A stretch of 64,000 bases of DNA from Teratosphaeria epicoccoides. Lineage: Eukaryota > Ascomycota > Dothideomycetes > Mycosphaerellales > Teratosphaeriaceae. The notes beneath the pieces were generated by a model, which made no database searches, was not told the origin of the DNA, and saw only the letters and a program-made list of their open reading frames with translations. The position numbers were made by a program, and so were the translations under genes. Shown here in pieces: positions 41,992 to 55,485 of the stretch (the stretch's first letter is position 1; each line of letters starts with the position of its first letter). Location of the stretch: the NCBI GenBank assembly GCA_021401465.1, contig JADDMT010000042.1:186001-250000 (forward strand). The letters run 5' to 3'.

Positions 41992-44628
41992 CTAGACCCT
42001 CAGTGCATCCTCCTGCACCCTCAAACCTTTCATCTCCCCCTTCAACCCTCCCTCTCCCCCATACCTAATCCGAAAGCCAAAACTCACGGCAACCGCAACC
42101 ACCAACCCAAAACAGAGCACACTAGGGCCCCACTTGTCATGATAGCTCACCGCCCTCCTCTTCTTGATATTCCTCACCCGCCACAGATACAGCCCTGCGC
42201 TATAAAACAACGCAATGACCGCGACGATCGTGAACGCCCATGCAGAGGCGAGGGAGATGTTGTCCCCAAAATTCAACAGCGTCGCGGCAATGGAGCCGAG
42301 GATGATGGAGAACTCGAGCTTTGACGCTGTTAGTGACACGCCTCGTGCAATGCACGTGATCTCAGAATTCCACAACTTACCCAGGACAAGAACGTCCGCT
42401 CCGCCGCAAACGAGACTTTCGGCTCCACTCGCACCGGCACATGAATTTTCTTCCCCCTCGGCGCCCGGAACCTCTTCTCGCTCACAGCGACCCCACCCGG
42501 CGCACCCATCGCCCCCTCTCGCCCCGAAATCGGCGTAGGTTTCGGCGACGGCGAGGCCTGCTTCAGCACATCCAATGTCTTGTCCGCCGCCATCGCCGCG
42601 TGCCTCTTAATCAGCTTCCAGCGGTACTGCCAACCGCCGAGACGCTTGGCTTCCGCCAAGGTCTCTTCTTCGTCATCGGAGTCATAGAGAGGATAATCCT
42701 CGTCGATGTGGGCAATGGGTCTGTGCGCCATACGCTCTTCTTCGTCCATGATGTGGCCGTTGCCGCCTTCCATCTGGCGGTCCTGCTCGTGCTGCTCCAG
42801 CGCGTCACGGGCGGCACGGAGGCGCTGCTGGTTTTCGTCGCCGTCGTCGTTGAGAGTATCCTCATCGTCGTGATCCAGCTCATCGTCTGTGTCGTCATCC
42901 ATGGCCGCACTCGTGCTGTTATCTGTGCTGTGATCTGGGCGCTCCAGGCCAAAGTTGTGTGTTACAGGCTTGCGGATGTCGACGTCCATTTGCGGAAACC
43001 AGTACGGCAAGAGATTGATGCGAGTGGGAAATAGTGTTGCGCATCCGTGGATGAACTTGGAGAACTTCGGAACGGCCTCCACGAGATGTGATGCCGTCAG
43101 CTCTCGGATCCACTCAGGAGGCTCCTGGCCAGCTGCAGTCTGCAGCTTGACTTCCAGCACGCCATATGGGAAGCGCTCAACATCTTCTGCTTTCAGTTGT
43201 GGGAAGGGCCAGTCGATGCCAACATCTGTGCGGCGCCAATTATCGCCAGCGCGTTTGCGACCATCCAGATTGTCCTCGCGCACCATCGTGAGCTCAGTAT
43301 CGAGCGAGACACGCACGCGAGCATCTCCAGGCAGCTGGAAGGCGGTTCGGTTGTAGAACGAGCGGCAGACGGGGACCAGCTTGCGATCAATGACACGGAA
43401 CTGGATCTCCTTGGCGAGCTGTTCCAGATCGTTGATCTCCATTTCGCTCTTCTTGCCATCCCGCCTCATCTTCTCAAACACCTGTTCGGTCGTCATGTCA
43501 CCTCGCAGGAACGCGTTCATGTTCTTCTCCTTGAGCGAGAAACGCGCCTTGACGGACTTCTCCCCCGTCCAGTCCTCACGATGCGTTTTGCGCTCCACAA
43601 AGATGGTGTCCGTCTCCATTCCGCCGTACCAGCGCATACGAATGGCCTCAGCACCCTCGGTCTTCTTCAGACGGCCCTCGTACAGCTCCCAGGTGTCTGT
43701 ATTGTCGTAGTAGATGGACGTAATGGCGCTGTCTTTTTTCTCGAACTCCTTACTCGGGTTGAAGACAAGCACCGGCAAGTGCTTCAGGATGATGAGCTTG
43801 AGCTCTGTGATGTTGTCGGGATGTACCCAATACTTGGTCGTCTGACGGACAAAGTTCTGCTGCTTCCCACCGGCAGAAGCGTCTCCCTTGGTTGGGTGGC
43901 CTCTCGTCCTGACCTGGTCGTAGAGCTTCGAGAGGTTAACCACGGTGATATCGTAGTCGTCCTTGAAGAAGGGTCGGGCATTGAGTCGGGCGGCAAAGAC
44001 GGGCTTCAGATGCCATTTGGTTTGCTTGTCGTGTTTCTTGATGATCTTCTGGAACCCAGTGTAGTTCAACTGTGTAAACTTGGCTAAGTCATGCACATCG
44101 GCGATGATGTCCGACAGATCCTCCTCCAGCAACGCAAACTCATCGTCGGACGGCGCATTCGCACGTGCACGCTCATTTTCTTCAGCGGCCTTGGTGCGGA
44201 CAATCACCTCATTGACCTCCTTCTCGCTGGCATTGATGCGCCGGATGATCTCCTGGCTCTTGACCTTCTGGAACGTAAACACCTTGTCCAGCTCCTCCTC
44301 CAGCAGGTTCACAAAGCGCTGCTCGTCCTCCTCGCTCCATGGATTCCGCTGCTTGTGGGCGGTCGCGACGACCGGCGTGTGTACAAAGTCGGTGCGCAGA
44401 CTCTTCTTCAGGGCTTCATAGTCGATGTAGTAGTAGTACCAGTCCTTGATCAGGGAACTGCGCAGTTGCTGTCCGAACCTGTTGCGCTCAAATGGGTCAG
44501 CGAATAATCAGTAATTACAAGGTCAGGTATGTACATGTGGCTCCAGCCTCTTACAACAGCAAGCAATGGAAGACTCCAGTCGGGCTTTAAATTGCTGACT
44601 GATGAGAGATGCGCGTTACATACCTCAT
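41992..44628 (-). CDS. VTC4: Vacuolar transporter chaperone 4, polyphosphate polymerase
   Basis: Exons 44628-44624 (5 nt), 44478-42381 and 42318-41992 give 809 aa. The 5-nt first exon (ATGAG, donor GTATGT) makes the start MRFGQQLRSSLIKDWYYYYIDYEALKKSL, the SPX domain; without it no ATG precedes the SPX start. Intron 1 is 145 nt with a GCTGAC branch; intron 2 is 62 nt with CACTAAC. SPX at about 1-155 senses inositol pyrophosphates. The catalytic tunnel domain at about 190-480 (TSIYYDNTDTWELYEGRL, AIRMRWYGG, IFVERKTHREDW, KARFSLKEKNMNAFL, FPYGVLEVKLQT) makes polyphosphate from ATP. An acidic linker (DDDTDDELDHDDED) and a VTC1-like three-helix membrane domain follow (ERTFLSWLEFSIILGSIAATLLNFGD; AWAFTIVAVIALFYSAGLYLW). 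Site: vacuolar membrane. Confidence 0.95.
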
Positions 44629-45115
44629 ACTTGTATATTTCACCCGGCAACATGGACAAGCGTCAGGAATGTCAACTTTACCTACCTTACTCACATCTCA
44701 CGCGCAAAAATCCCTTCTCTTCGCAAAGCTTCGAACAAGCAAGTCCAATGCTAGTCGCTGCTCCGCTTCTGCCACCACCAGCTCCGAGCCTCGCAGCTCA
44801 ATCCCGGCCCTAGTACCGCCTGTAACCGGAGCTTGTCAATGCTACGTAAATGCTAAATTGCTAATGTTTGTACGGATCCCCGTTTTCGTCGACAAGATTC
44901 TCCATACGCTACCCAGAAAGGACTGAATCCGGATATTTATATCACATCAATATCAATATCAGGACCGCACACGTCAATCAATATGAGAGAAGAGCCGCGC
45001 AACCATCTTGATGCGACAGGGCGCTTCTGCTGTCTACATACGTCCTGCCGTCTGATTACGTATGGCAGTCGAGTCATGACATCTATCTTCGCATTGTGGA
45101 GTGTCGAAGGCGCCG
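44629..45115. other. Intergenic region, VTC4 promoter side
   Basis: 487 bp between the VTC4 start and the F-box gene stop. Contains ATATCACATCAATATCAATATCA-like short repeats near 44935-44960. No gene. Confidence 0.45.
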
Positions 45116-46870
45116 TCACATGATCGCCCACTCCCCCTTGTCTCGTCTGACATTCGTGAAATTCTTCCAACGACTAGTGAACGCCGCATCGACCAGCTGA
45201 CCTCTCGTCATCGCCCCGTCCACCTTGGCTTCTCTGCCCGCAGGACTGTCTTCCGATTGCCACAGAAAGAGAAAACTCTCAAAGTCTTCAAGCAGTCGTT
45301 CCTCTCGTTGAGGATCAATGAATGCACACGCTGGTATCGCCTCTGTCTCAATCCAGTGGACTGCAGAAGGCGACAGTATGGGGTCTGGGATGTCGGTGAA
45401 GCGATTCGAACAAGTCAACGACCCGGAGAATGAGATGTGTGTTGTTGGGAGCGCACGTCGGAGGTTGATGGCAAGCTGCAGGAATGCCGATTCCTGGATC
45501 GTCTGTTGCCGTGCGGGATTGTGCATAGGGAGCAGTAACGGGAGGCGAGAAATACGGCCGTCGCTTGTTGAGAGCACATTTTGGAATCGAATCTGTTTGA
45601 GATTTGTTAGGTTCTTGATCACGTTTTGTAATCTGGAGATGGTGGGGTCGTTGAGGTGAATGTTCCATATCTCCAGCACAGTCAAGACAGAAGAGGGCTT
45701 GAGTGCAGTCCACCTGTCGATGTCATCGTCGCCTACACGAAATCGGCCTAGTGGTGCCAAGCCGACTGGGTCCGGTGACCAGGTGAGTCTCAAATGCTTC
45801 ACGCTGGTGAGCTGAGAGGTGAGTTCTGGAGTGATCGGATCAGATATCCGGTCGCTCGCGCGGACGGGCCCCGCGGTTGGACTGTGGGTGAGGGTCAGAC
45901 TCTCAAGTCTGTTCGCGAAGAGCTCCAAAGCCACGGCAACCACGTTTGTTGGGAAGAGATTCGAGCGCGAGAGCTTGTGCCCTTGCAGACCCGCCTCGCA
46001 AACCAGTTCGGTGACTGTAGCTGGTACGCACAACAAGACTGCCGCTAAGGCATCGATCTTGTACTTGGTCGGCTTGGTCTGGAGAGATATGCTGGCTGAG
46101 TCGCCCGGGGCTGCCAGCCAGGACTCTAAAGGGAGCGAGGGACCGAGTTGATTCGGAGCTGATTGATACTGTCGCAAATGATTGGTAATTGTCATAAGGT
46201 CTTCTTCACTTGTGGTCTCGTCCAGACCTGTGAGACCTGTGGGAGCGCGAGCAGTATATGACGTCTGCTCGACCATGTGTCTGATGATCTCCTCAACACC
46301 ACTTGCATCATGACTCCGAGCAGGAAGTCCGTACGTCTCTGTACCTTCTTCGTGGAGGAGCATAGCCATTTGAGTAGCTCGTTTCTTGTGATCGGCTTGC
46401 AGCTCTGCGTGATGACCTCCGTTACCGGAGGCATTCAGCTCCATGTCTGCGCTGCCATCAGGCATGGCGAACATCGGTGGTGATGGGTTTCGATACGCAG
46501 ATGTTGGCCTACCTTGCCTGGTACAGATATGTACACAACGGACATATCTCGCCTGAAAGCAATCTTGTCAGTCATCAAAGTCCTCGCCGCAGAACAACAG
46601 TCTTTCTGCTTTGCTTACCAGATCCGGCCGCTCTCGCCGTAACTCTAGGATGGCTGGCTCGAGCAGAGCTCCATTATACCAGCGCATGCAAAAGCTCACA
46701 TTGCGAAACAAGAGAGGCAATATTGACTGTCGCAGGTGTCTGCAAGTCAGGCTGGTGCTCAGGATATCTGGTCTACTAGGGATCAAATGCTGAGAACGGT
46801 CCCAATCAAGATAGTTGTAGACACGATCCAGAAGCTCATTTGGTAGGTCCAGTAGATGCAAGCGTGTCAT
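45116..46870 (-). CDS. F-box protein with leucine-rich-repeat-like C-terminus
   Basis: Exons 46870-46619 and 46552-45116 give 562 aa; the 66-nt intron (GTAAGC, GACTGAC, TTTCAG) joins ELRRERPDL to ARYVRC. The F-box is at about 4-50: LHLLDLPNELLDRVYNYLDW...STSLTCRHLRQSILPLLFRNVSF. The rest has LRR-like pieces (VVAVALELFANRLESLTLTH, SVKHLRLTW, VLTVLEIWNIHLNDPTISRLQNVIKNLTNLKQIRFQNV). F-box proteins bind Skp1 in SCF ubiquitin ligases and bring in substrates; the substrate here is unknown. It is divergent from SEN1 with about 920 bp between the starts. Confidence 0.8.
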
Positions 46871-47791
46871 TGTGGACTGAGCAGCTGGTGTGACTGACAG
46901 TGGCCGTGGACTCCGAAGACTATCTTGTGGGGTGTGTCCCGTATCGCGATGATGCCGACGATCGCCTGGTTCATGTGCTTTGCGGTGCCTCGCAACGTCG
47001 CAAATTTGCGTGCCCCAAGTTTACTTTCTTAAGTAAGATCTGGCTATAAGGTTGCGCGCGATTTGCCTGCGTTGACGAGGCAGTCGAGTCCGTTGGCGAT
47101 GGCGTAGGATGCGCATACATGCAAGCTGCGGGCTCGTCAGCCCTCCTGTCGGGCCGCAACACATGTGACCTGATATGTTGGCTTTGAGCGTCTTCGCGAC
47201 CAATCGAAAAGTTATATACCTAGGTACTGCCCGATGACGCGAACCGGACACGAAACCAAAGCGCCGAAGATGAACCGGTAGACCTTTTGATTCAGAGCAT
47301 CACCACTTCCGCTCATTTCCATACACACTTGCACGCCGCCGAGCCATAGACATAGCTGCGAGGTCATTGTGATGGGTTGATCGAAGGAGGCTAACGTCCC
47401 ATCTAGGATGCGCTGAGGCAGCTTGAGATGCCATCGGAGTCTACAGCGATTGAAACCCTTAACTGCACCTTCACCCTGCGAATGTGGACATCGACTGGCT
47501 TCTGCCTGCCGGCTCACGAGGGTCTCGTCGAGCTCTCAGGAGCGATCAGAGACATTCCACCGACGCTCAGCTTGAACTGGTGGGGCTAGCATTGACCTGG
47601 GACAAACACAGCTGCGCTCACTTTGTCTTGTGTTGCTTTCGTGCTTTCACATGCATGCAATACCCGTGAATTAGATAGGTTCACTCCTTTGCTCATGACC
47701 GAGTCTTCTTGAGCCACCTCAAGCGCTCAGAGGCTCGGTCAGACCTGCATCCACCGTCGTTTGAGCTTCCGACGCATGTCTGCCATCCATC
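46871..47791. promoter_or_regulatory. Divergent intergenic region of the F-box gene and SEN1
   Basis: About 920 bp that must hold both promoters. No coding frame is credible and I see no clear TATA box. Confidence 0.4.
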
Positions 47792-50700
47792 ATGGCGGAG
47801 GTAGCGAACAAGATCGAGTGAGTGTTTGCTTGTTCTTCTACCTTGCAGTATGAGCTACTGACAGTTGCCAGCGAGCTAGAGCGCCTCGAAGACGAGGTTC
47901 ATTGGTTTTGCCCACGATGCGACAACGATAGCGGCTACTACTATGACGAAGACTCCTTAGACATTCTTGACACGGAGTCATCCGAAGAGAAAGAGAGACG
48001 GCATGAGCGGATACGAGAGGCAGAGGAGCGGCGGCAGCGCGTCCTGGATGCTTGCCAGATCATCGCCTTCAATGGCGACGATGCAGCGCCATACCAAGCA
48101 AAACTCAAGAATGGACTTAAGAAACAGCTTGTGCGGTGCGAGATTTGCGTGCGCGAGTATCACCGAGCCCGCGCATTGCTTCAGGCTCAATTGGATGAGC
48201 AGTATCAGAGCAAGGAGGTTGCCATGTTCATGAACGCATTCGATAAGATGAACATCAGCCGCATTGGCGCCGGCCTTGACAGCATGACTGCTACCCTGCT
48301 CAGCATACCAGAAGACAAACGGAGCATCGCCTCCAGCGGCGACGTGGGAATGTATGCTCTCTTCGAGGCGCTCAACTGTGACCCGCTCTTGCAGAACGAG
48401 GAAGTTCTGCACCGATTCTTCGATAAACCATTTGGCCTTGTGCAAACGAAGAAGAAGGTCAAGCTACCCAGCTACACACCTGGCACGTCTGCATTTCTGT
48501 TCTCGCGCAATGAGCAGAGACGAGCATGGGCCATGCGCAACTTTACTGGCATCAAACGCGACTTAACCTCAACCGAATTTGACCATGGCGTAAGGCAATA
48601 TATTAAATTGGCTGCTGCGCGCGTGGATGTTGTTCAGATTGAACCAGGCTTCCTCCCAATCTTCTGGAAAGCGATTCGCATCATCTTGAGCAAGTGCAAC
48701 AGGCAGCTCATCGTCGACAATATCCGGCCAATGGAAACCAACATTTATACCCTGGCCATGGAGCACTGGCAGCTGGACGAAGACCACTATGGTGACATGG
48801 TTGCATGTTACTGCATGCTGCTTGATCTTAATCCGTCCGACTTCTGGGAAGCAATGAGTGGCATCAACACACCGACGGTAGCCGAAGCCATACTCAACAG
48901 TCCAAGGCTCAAGTATCTGCTCACAGAGAGGATCCAGACAGAAGCTCCCGACCTGCGCGGCAAGCTTGCCTGGATCAAGCCATTCTTGCGGTCCATCAAG
49001 CCCGCAAATCTCTTGCCTCCAGTACGAACCATCCTCGACCATTTGCTCAGCCCGACCAAATTTCAGAATAGGTCAACCTACTCTGATCATGCCAGAGATG
49101 TGGCATGGCAAGTCGGAATCGAGACGACTCTAGAGGCTTTGAATTTGGTAAAGGCCCTCAAGAGCGGCCCAACGATCACGCATATGCTAGAGTTTATCGC
49201 ACATGACTACATTCAGTACATCATGCAGGAGCTTGATGACATCCAAAACAAGACTGAAAACAGGATCGACACAACGGATCAGCACTGCCTGGACCTGGTC
49301 GAAATGCTACTGGCTCTTGACGTTCTTGCGTTGCAGCATGGTCGCGACATCCTTGCCAAGACGAAGGCGTTGGATTATGAGATTGGCGTCACTAGCCTGC
49401 AGACTTGGAAACTCGTGCTGCGCCGGCTCAAGCCTGGGCACGCGCTGCTGCCTACATCGATTGCTGCCGGTGTCGCAGGTGTCCTGCCACTTGAGAAGTT
49501 CACGACTCGACAGGTCGACCTCGCACGCAAGCAGAGCGAGGCTTGGAATAACGCTTTTAACAGGATTACGAGATACATCAGCGTTGATTTCCTAGAGAGG
49601 CTTGAAAGCTTCCTCCCTGATCAGCTGGTAGAGCTTTATATGGAGCAAAAGGCTGCACGTGGTCTGGTTGCTCTGCTTTTCAGTGGCGAAGCAGCAATAC
49701 ATCAAGCCACCTTGAGCATTCTCAAGATCATGACCAGCGAGGATGGCAGGAGAAATACTCTGATGCACCTCGCAGGAGCCTTCTTCAGCAACACGCTCAC
49801 GTCAGTAGCCGAAGCAGAGAAGGCAATCTACAAGGCGGAGGTCTTCGCCCCCTGTTCAATATCTCTCAAGCTCTGCACAGATCTGTTCGGCTGCCTGTGC
49901 GACAGCGAGGACGGTCTCCTTCGGTCAAAGACACTCAGGCAAGATGAACTGCAATCTCTGGAGCAGTTCTGGCAAATGACGTGGACACTGCTGGAAATGA
50001 TCTTTGGCAAGACTGAAGCGTGGAGCAACCTGGGCCATGACAAGCAGATGATGCAGGAGTTTTGCCGAGAGACGATGGACTTTGCAGATTACGTGTTTGA
50101 CCAATACAGTATCATTGCCTCGACGCTGCAAGCGGGCGACCAAGACGGCAGCAGTAGGCGGTCAATCGGCAAGAATCTGCTCAGATTCCCTGCTAATGCT
50201 TTCGTCTCAATTGCGAAATGGCTGCGCTTGCGCGACGAGTGGCTCATCAACAAAGCCGTGTCACTCACGTCAAAAATGCTTGCGCGGCTGCAGGAAGTGG
50301 GCATCACGGTCGACGAGAAGGCCGCTAAATTCATTGAGGATGTCGTCACGAGCACGGACAAAGTACAAAAAGTCAAGACGAAGTTGTCCGGGCAGCAAAA
50401 GGCAATGCTGCAGAGAGCGCTTGAAAAGCATACCGGTACGAGCATAGATGATGTCGTCGAGATTGACGGCAGCAGTTTTGCAGCCGGGAGGAAGCGGTCG
50501 ACATTGGGGCAATGGACGTCTTCCAATCCTAGTAGCGGCATAAGCACGCCTGTGGCCGGGCAGAAGCCTTCAAGGCCTGGGACGCTTGACTTGGACGCGT
50601 GGGCTGCGAATGGCGAGGCCAACAAGCAAAGGCGGCGCGAAGAGGGCATGTCCGACAAGGCATTTGCAGACCTCATGGGGGGCAGGGGCCCAGGCCAAGA

Positions 50701-53700
50701 AGCGCTCAAGGCAATGCAGGCTCGCAAGCCATCTGCACCAGTGAAGACAGCAGTTCACAAGAAGGCGGACAGTAACAACTTCTTGTTGAAGCGCAAGCAA
50801 GAGCAAGAGGCTCAGGCGAAGGCAAAGGCTGAGTCGCTTGCGAAGATGAAGCTGGGCGCTGGCAGTGGCCTCGCAGGGCTCGGCGATCTAGGAAAGGATC
50901 ATACGCTCAAAGGTCAGAATCTAATGCTCTCTTCCGATGAAGAGAGCAGCGACAGCGACGACGAACTGGACGAGAACCTGTTCGGGCCACAAGGTCCCAA
51001 GAAGCAGAAGAGGCCCGAGCTGGAGACTGCTGGTCTCAGACCCGAGGTTAGGAAGGGTCCAGTGCGCATCCAAAGGACTGCAAGGACCTTGAAGGATATG
51101 CGCGCTCGTCTTGCGCCTGATCTTCAGCCCCTGCACAAGGTCATCTTGAAGTGGGATTTCTTCCATGAAGGCGACTACCCTCCAGGCTCACAGACGCACG
51201 TCTTCAAGGGCGTGCAGAACTCATACCTAGATCCCATTTCATATCAAGACACCTTTGAGCCGCTCTTGACGCTCGAGGCGTGGCAGGGTATGATCAGAGC
51301 TCGGGAGGAGAATACCAGCAAGCCGTACCCTGTCAAGGTGCAAAATCGAAGCAATGTCGACAACTTCATTGAGATTTCGACGATTGTTGATCATACCCAG
51401 AACCGAGAATGGCAGCTGAGTGAAGGCGATGTGGTCTTGCTTTCGAAGGCACAGAGGCCAGCGGAGGATAAGGAGTCGCCACATTGCCTCGCTCGTATCA
51501 GCAAGATGAAAAGGCAGAAGGCCCATATCGAAGTCGTATATCAGCTAATGCCTGGTACCGGCCTTGCGTCAACTCTCACCATGCAAGCCGCAGTCTGGGG
51601 TGTCAAAGTCCAGAGCATCACGCCCCTGGAGCGGGAGTATGGTGCTTTGCAGGCACTGCAGTACTATGACCTTTGCAACCAAATTATCAGGGCTGCACCT
51701 TCGAGACGCATCAACTTCTCGGAGAAGCAGGTTGCGTCTGCTCAAGATACGTGGAATGTCAACCACGCTCAGGCTGAAGCCATCAATGCGGCATTGGAGA
51801 ATGAGGGCTTCAGCTTGATTCAAGGTCCGCCAGGCTCTGGTAAGACGAAGACTATAGTCGCGATAGTAGGCGGTCTACTAACGCAGACACTTGCTGCGAG
51901 CTCGCTCGGTGCAACGAAGATTTCGATGCCGAAAGCTGCGAGCAGGAATGTTATAGGTGCGGAAGGTGCGAGCAAGAAATTGCTGGTCTGTGCGCCTTCC
52001 AACGCGGCTGTTGACGAGCTGGTCATGCGTCTCAAGGAAGGTGTGAAGACTCAAAATGGCAGGCACTACCCACTGAATGTTGTGCGGATTGGCCGTAGCG
52101 AAGCAATCAACCAGCAAGTAAAGGATGTCACGATGGAAGAACTCGTTGCGAAGCGGACGGGTGGCAACAACAATGATGAGCAGATGCGTCAGAAGAACCA
52201 GGAGTTGTTCAAAGAGCACTCGAGAGTCTCTGCCCAACTTCGAGAGCTGCAGGACAAGAAATCAAATGGTGGGATCAAGGGGCCAGAGCTTTCGAAACTG
52301 GATGAAGAACTTATCAGCCTGAGACGAAGGAAGAATGAGCTAGGCGTGCGCATCGACAATGTCAAAGACAACGAGCGAAATGCTGGACGCGAAGCCGAGT
52401 TGACGAAGAAGAGGGCCCAACAGGCGGTTCTAGACGAAGCACACGTCATCTGCGCCACGCTCTCTGGTTCCGGACATGACATGTTCCAGTCGCTGAACAT
52501 CGAATTCGAGACCGTGATCATTGATGAAGCAGCGCAGTGTGTGGAAATGAGCTCGCTAATCCCACTGAAGTACGGCTGTGTCAAGTGCATCATGGTTGGT
52601 GACCCCAAGCAGTTACCACCCACCGTCTTCTCGAAAGAGGCCGCAAAGTTCCAGTACGAGCAGTCACTCTTCGTACGTATGCAGCGCAACTTCGAGGAGG
52701 GGGTCTATCTGCTCGACACACAATATCGAATGCATCCTGAGATCAGCGTATTCCCAAGCAGAACTTTCTATGACGGTCTGTTGAAGGACGGAGAGGGAAT
52801 GGCCGGGCTAAGAGTGAGGCCGTGGCATAGGAATGCTCTCTTGGCTCCATATCGCTTCTTTGACGTTGTTGGTCAGCAGAAGAGCGCTGGCCATTCTCTG
52901 ATCAATATTGCGGAGATTGAGATTGCAATGATGCTCTACGACCGCTTGACGGCAGACTTCAAGACCTACGATTATGCTGGCCGTATTGGCATCATCACGC
53001 CGTACAAGTCACAACTTCGCAGGCTAAAGGAGACCTTCTCACAACGGTATGGCAATGAGGTATTCGACATCATCGATTTCAACACCACAGACGCTTTCCA
53101 AGGTCGTGAGAGCGACATTATCATCTTCTCTTGTGTGCGTGCGTCGCCTGCAGGTGGCATTGGGTTCTTGCAAGACATTCGCCGCATGAATGTTGGTCTG
53201 ACGCGCGCGAAGTCGAGCTTGTGGGTGCTTGGTAACTCAGAGAGCTTGGTTCGCGGGCACTTCTGGAGGAAGCTGGTCGAGGATGCAAAGTTAAGGGATG
53301 CTTATACATCCGGTGATCTGAAAGGCATGCTGAAGAAGCCGAGCTCTGCCTTCCCTGCGGCCGACAAGAAAGATATCAGTATGTACGATGTGAGCTCGCA
53401 CGTCACGCAGATGACGGGTACAGGCACGAATGGCGGGGCTAAGGAGACGCAAGGGCGTCCGTCAGAAGATGTGCCGACGGCACGCAAGCCGGCTACGTCG
53501 AGTGTGACAGATGATACAGGTGACCGCATGGAGGGCGTCAGCTATCGCTTCCAGGATCGTGTGGCAGGCTCGAAGAAGCGGGCAGCTGCTGATGACACCG
53601 ATGACAGACGTCGCGCGCCGTCACTGGCGGTGTCACGTACGGGAGAATCCGACGGCGATGGAGACGCTGAGATGGAGGACGCTGGCGAGCAAGGTAGCGA

Positions 53701-54007
53701 TGTCGAGCAGCAGCAAGCACAAGCGCGTAGTGTTACTGTCACGCCTCTAAAAGGTAACGGCAGCAACAGCACAGCAGTCGACGACGGCAGCGTCGTAGCA
53801 GGACAGATGGATGGCGCTCGCTCCCGGGCTGAAACACCACTTCTCAACGTCAATCTTGGGGCAGGTAGCGCAGGATCGGCAAAGCGGATCAATGGGCCTC
53901 CCGTCATTGCTAGGGGCGCTGGTGGGGTGGCTCCTGCGGCGCCTGCTATGAAGAAGAGGCCGGCGGCTAGTCCCTTCATTCAAAAGAAGCCTAAGCCTAA
54001 GCGGTAG
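47792..54007 (+). CDS. SEN1: SEN1-like superfamily 1 RNA/DNA helicase
   Basis: A short first exon (47792-47817, MAEVANKI) and a 54-nt intron lead to one long exon 47872-54007; 2053 aa in total. The alternative start inside the intron region lacks an ATG. N-terminal part: ELERLEDEVHWFCPRCDNDSGYYY, then a large helical Sen1 N-domain. Helicase core from about 1290: SLIQGPPGSGKTKTIVAIVGG (Walker A, about 1328), CAPSNAAVDELVMRL, VIIDEAAQCVEMSSLIPL (motif II, about 1560), GDPKQLPPTV, LDTQYRMHPEIS, GIITPYKSQLRRLKETF, FNTTDAFQGRESDIIIFSCVRA, RRMNVGLTRAKSSLWVLGN. Sen1 removes RNA polymerase II at non-coding RNA genes and unwinds R-loops in the nucleus. The basic C-terminal tail (KKRPAASPFIQKKPKPKR) looks like a nuclear localisation signal. 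Confidence 0.95.
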
Positions 54008-55485
54008 CGATGCTTGGTGAGCGCTGGTGACAAAGAACGGATGTGTGTCTCAGCAGTGGTCAGCCACGGGAGGAAGGATGTTATTAAAGATTAGGCTCGG
54101 AAGACAGACGGACGGGCCTGAGGATTCCGGCTTTTCGGAAAGCTTTCTCATACGGCAGAGCGTTCTAGCGGCATTGAAGGTGCAGAGGGGTTGGCTGAGG
54201 AACGCGATCATCGGATCGTTCGCGTTGGATGTCTCCCTCGCGTGGTACGACGTCAAACTTACTCATAGGGCTTAGATATCTACTGACTGGTGCGTGGACC
54301 CCGTGATGCACACGCTTGCTGTGGCTCGACAACATCCAGGTTTTGGGCCTTTGAGACAGGAGTCATGGTAGGAGGTAGCAGTGGCGTCGGACGCGTTGGA
54401 CACCGAGTGTTGCCACGCAGTGTCGACAACGGCGAGGTACAGCAGGAGCCCACCGATTCTGACATGCCGTAGCACGCATGCGTCTTGGCTGCACCCTGAC
54501 GCTTTCAACCTCATTTTCGTGCCACGTCGTTGAGCTGTGCCGACCCTTCGGCGACCCACATAGGCATTGGATTGTGCGCGCTTCGCTTGGCACGAGAAAT
54601 AGATTGCAACAGTGCTATTGCAGCGGCGTGCTGCATACACCAAGTTTTCGTGCCGGACGCACCCGCCACCCCTGTTTCAGCTGGATGTGCTGCCTCATGC
54701 TGTGCGACGTGAGCCTGCAGATCGCAGCAGAGAAGACGGATGGACCCACTCGTGGTCGTGAGAACAGGTCCCTTACCTGATCTCTCTCATGCGGCGCGTC
54801 GAACTGGAAGGGAAAGTGCCGTGCGCGCCCGTGACCCGGTCCAGTCGTTGCGGTGCCCTGCCTGGTATTTGCGATGATGTCCCGAACAGGATCTTCGAGC
54901 GCCAACGATATCGGGATCCTGTTTGAGACAACTCATCACTCGGTGCATGCCCACCCACACACACCCGCACACACACACACACAGACTGGAGCGAGAAAGC
55001 TCTTGTGTGCCGCAAGTACCAATCTTGAATCCGGCGCCGACTACCGCACAACTTGCTCACACGATTGGGTGACCCGCCACGATCTGCTGGTCCATCTGCT
55101 GCAGCCGCGGGGAGCAGTACGTCGTGATACCATCTTCTGCCAGGGCGTCTTCCGCTGCCTCAGTAGCCCTTTCCTTGCGGATCTGTGGTGCTTTGCTTGG
55201 TGAGCTGTGTTATGTGTCTATTTACTCTTCATCTGCGTGGTACTTGGGTACAAGTGCACTACTCCTGTCGGTCATCCTTCTACCCTTCCATCCCCCCCAA
55301 TCCACATACATTCCTCCTTTGCTTTCGTCTCCTGTCCTTTTCCTACTTCTGTTACCATACCCGAGGCGCTCGGGACACCCCGCCCAGACCACTCACGGGT
55401 ACCAGGAAGCTCTACGCATGATCGTCTGACGCTGGACGGTGAGTGGTCTCATACTTCCGAACCCCATGATGCTTTATCTGAAGCA
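54008..55485. other. 1.5 kb intergenic region with CA repeat
   Basis: Between SEN1 and the KEN-box protein. Holds a CA microsatellite (about 54953-54984). The last few hundred nt are CT-rich, and a GTGAGT near 55440 with ATCTGAAG near 55482 could bound a 5'-UTR intron of the next gene. Confidence 0.45.
54953..54984. repeat. CA/CAC microsatellite
   Basis: An imperfect run of about 32 nt made of CA dinucleotides with CCCA/CCGCA interruptions. Confidence 0.75.

Noticed and set aside
43197..44087. 296-aa frame on the plus strand inside VTC4
   Set aside because: Antisense shadow of the conserved VTC4 catalytic domain.
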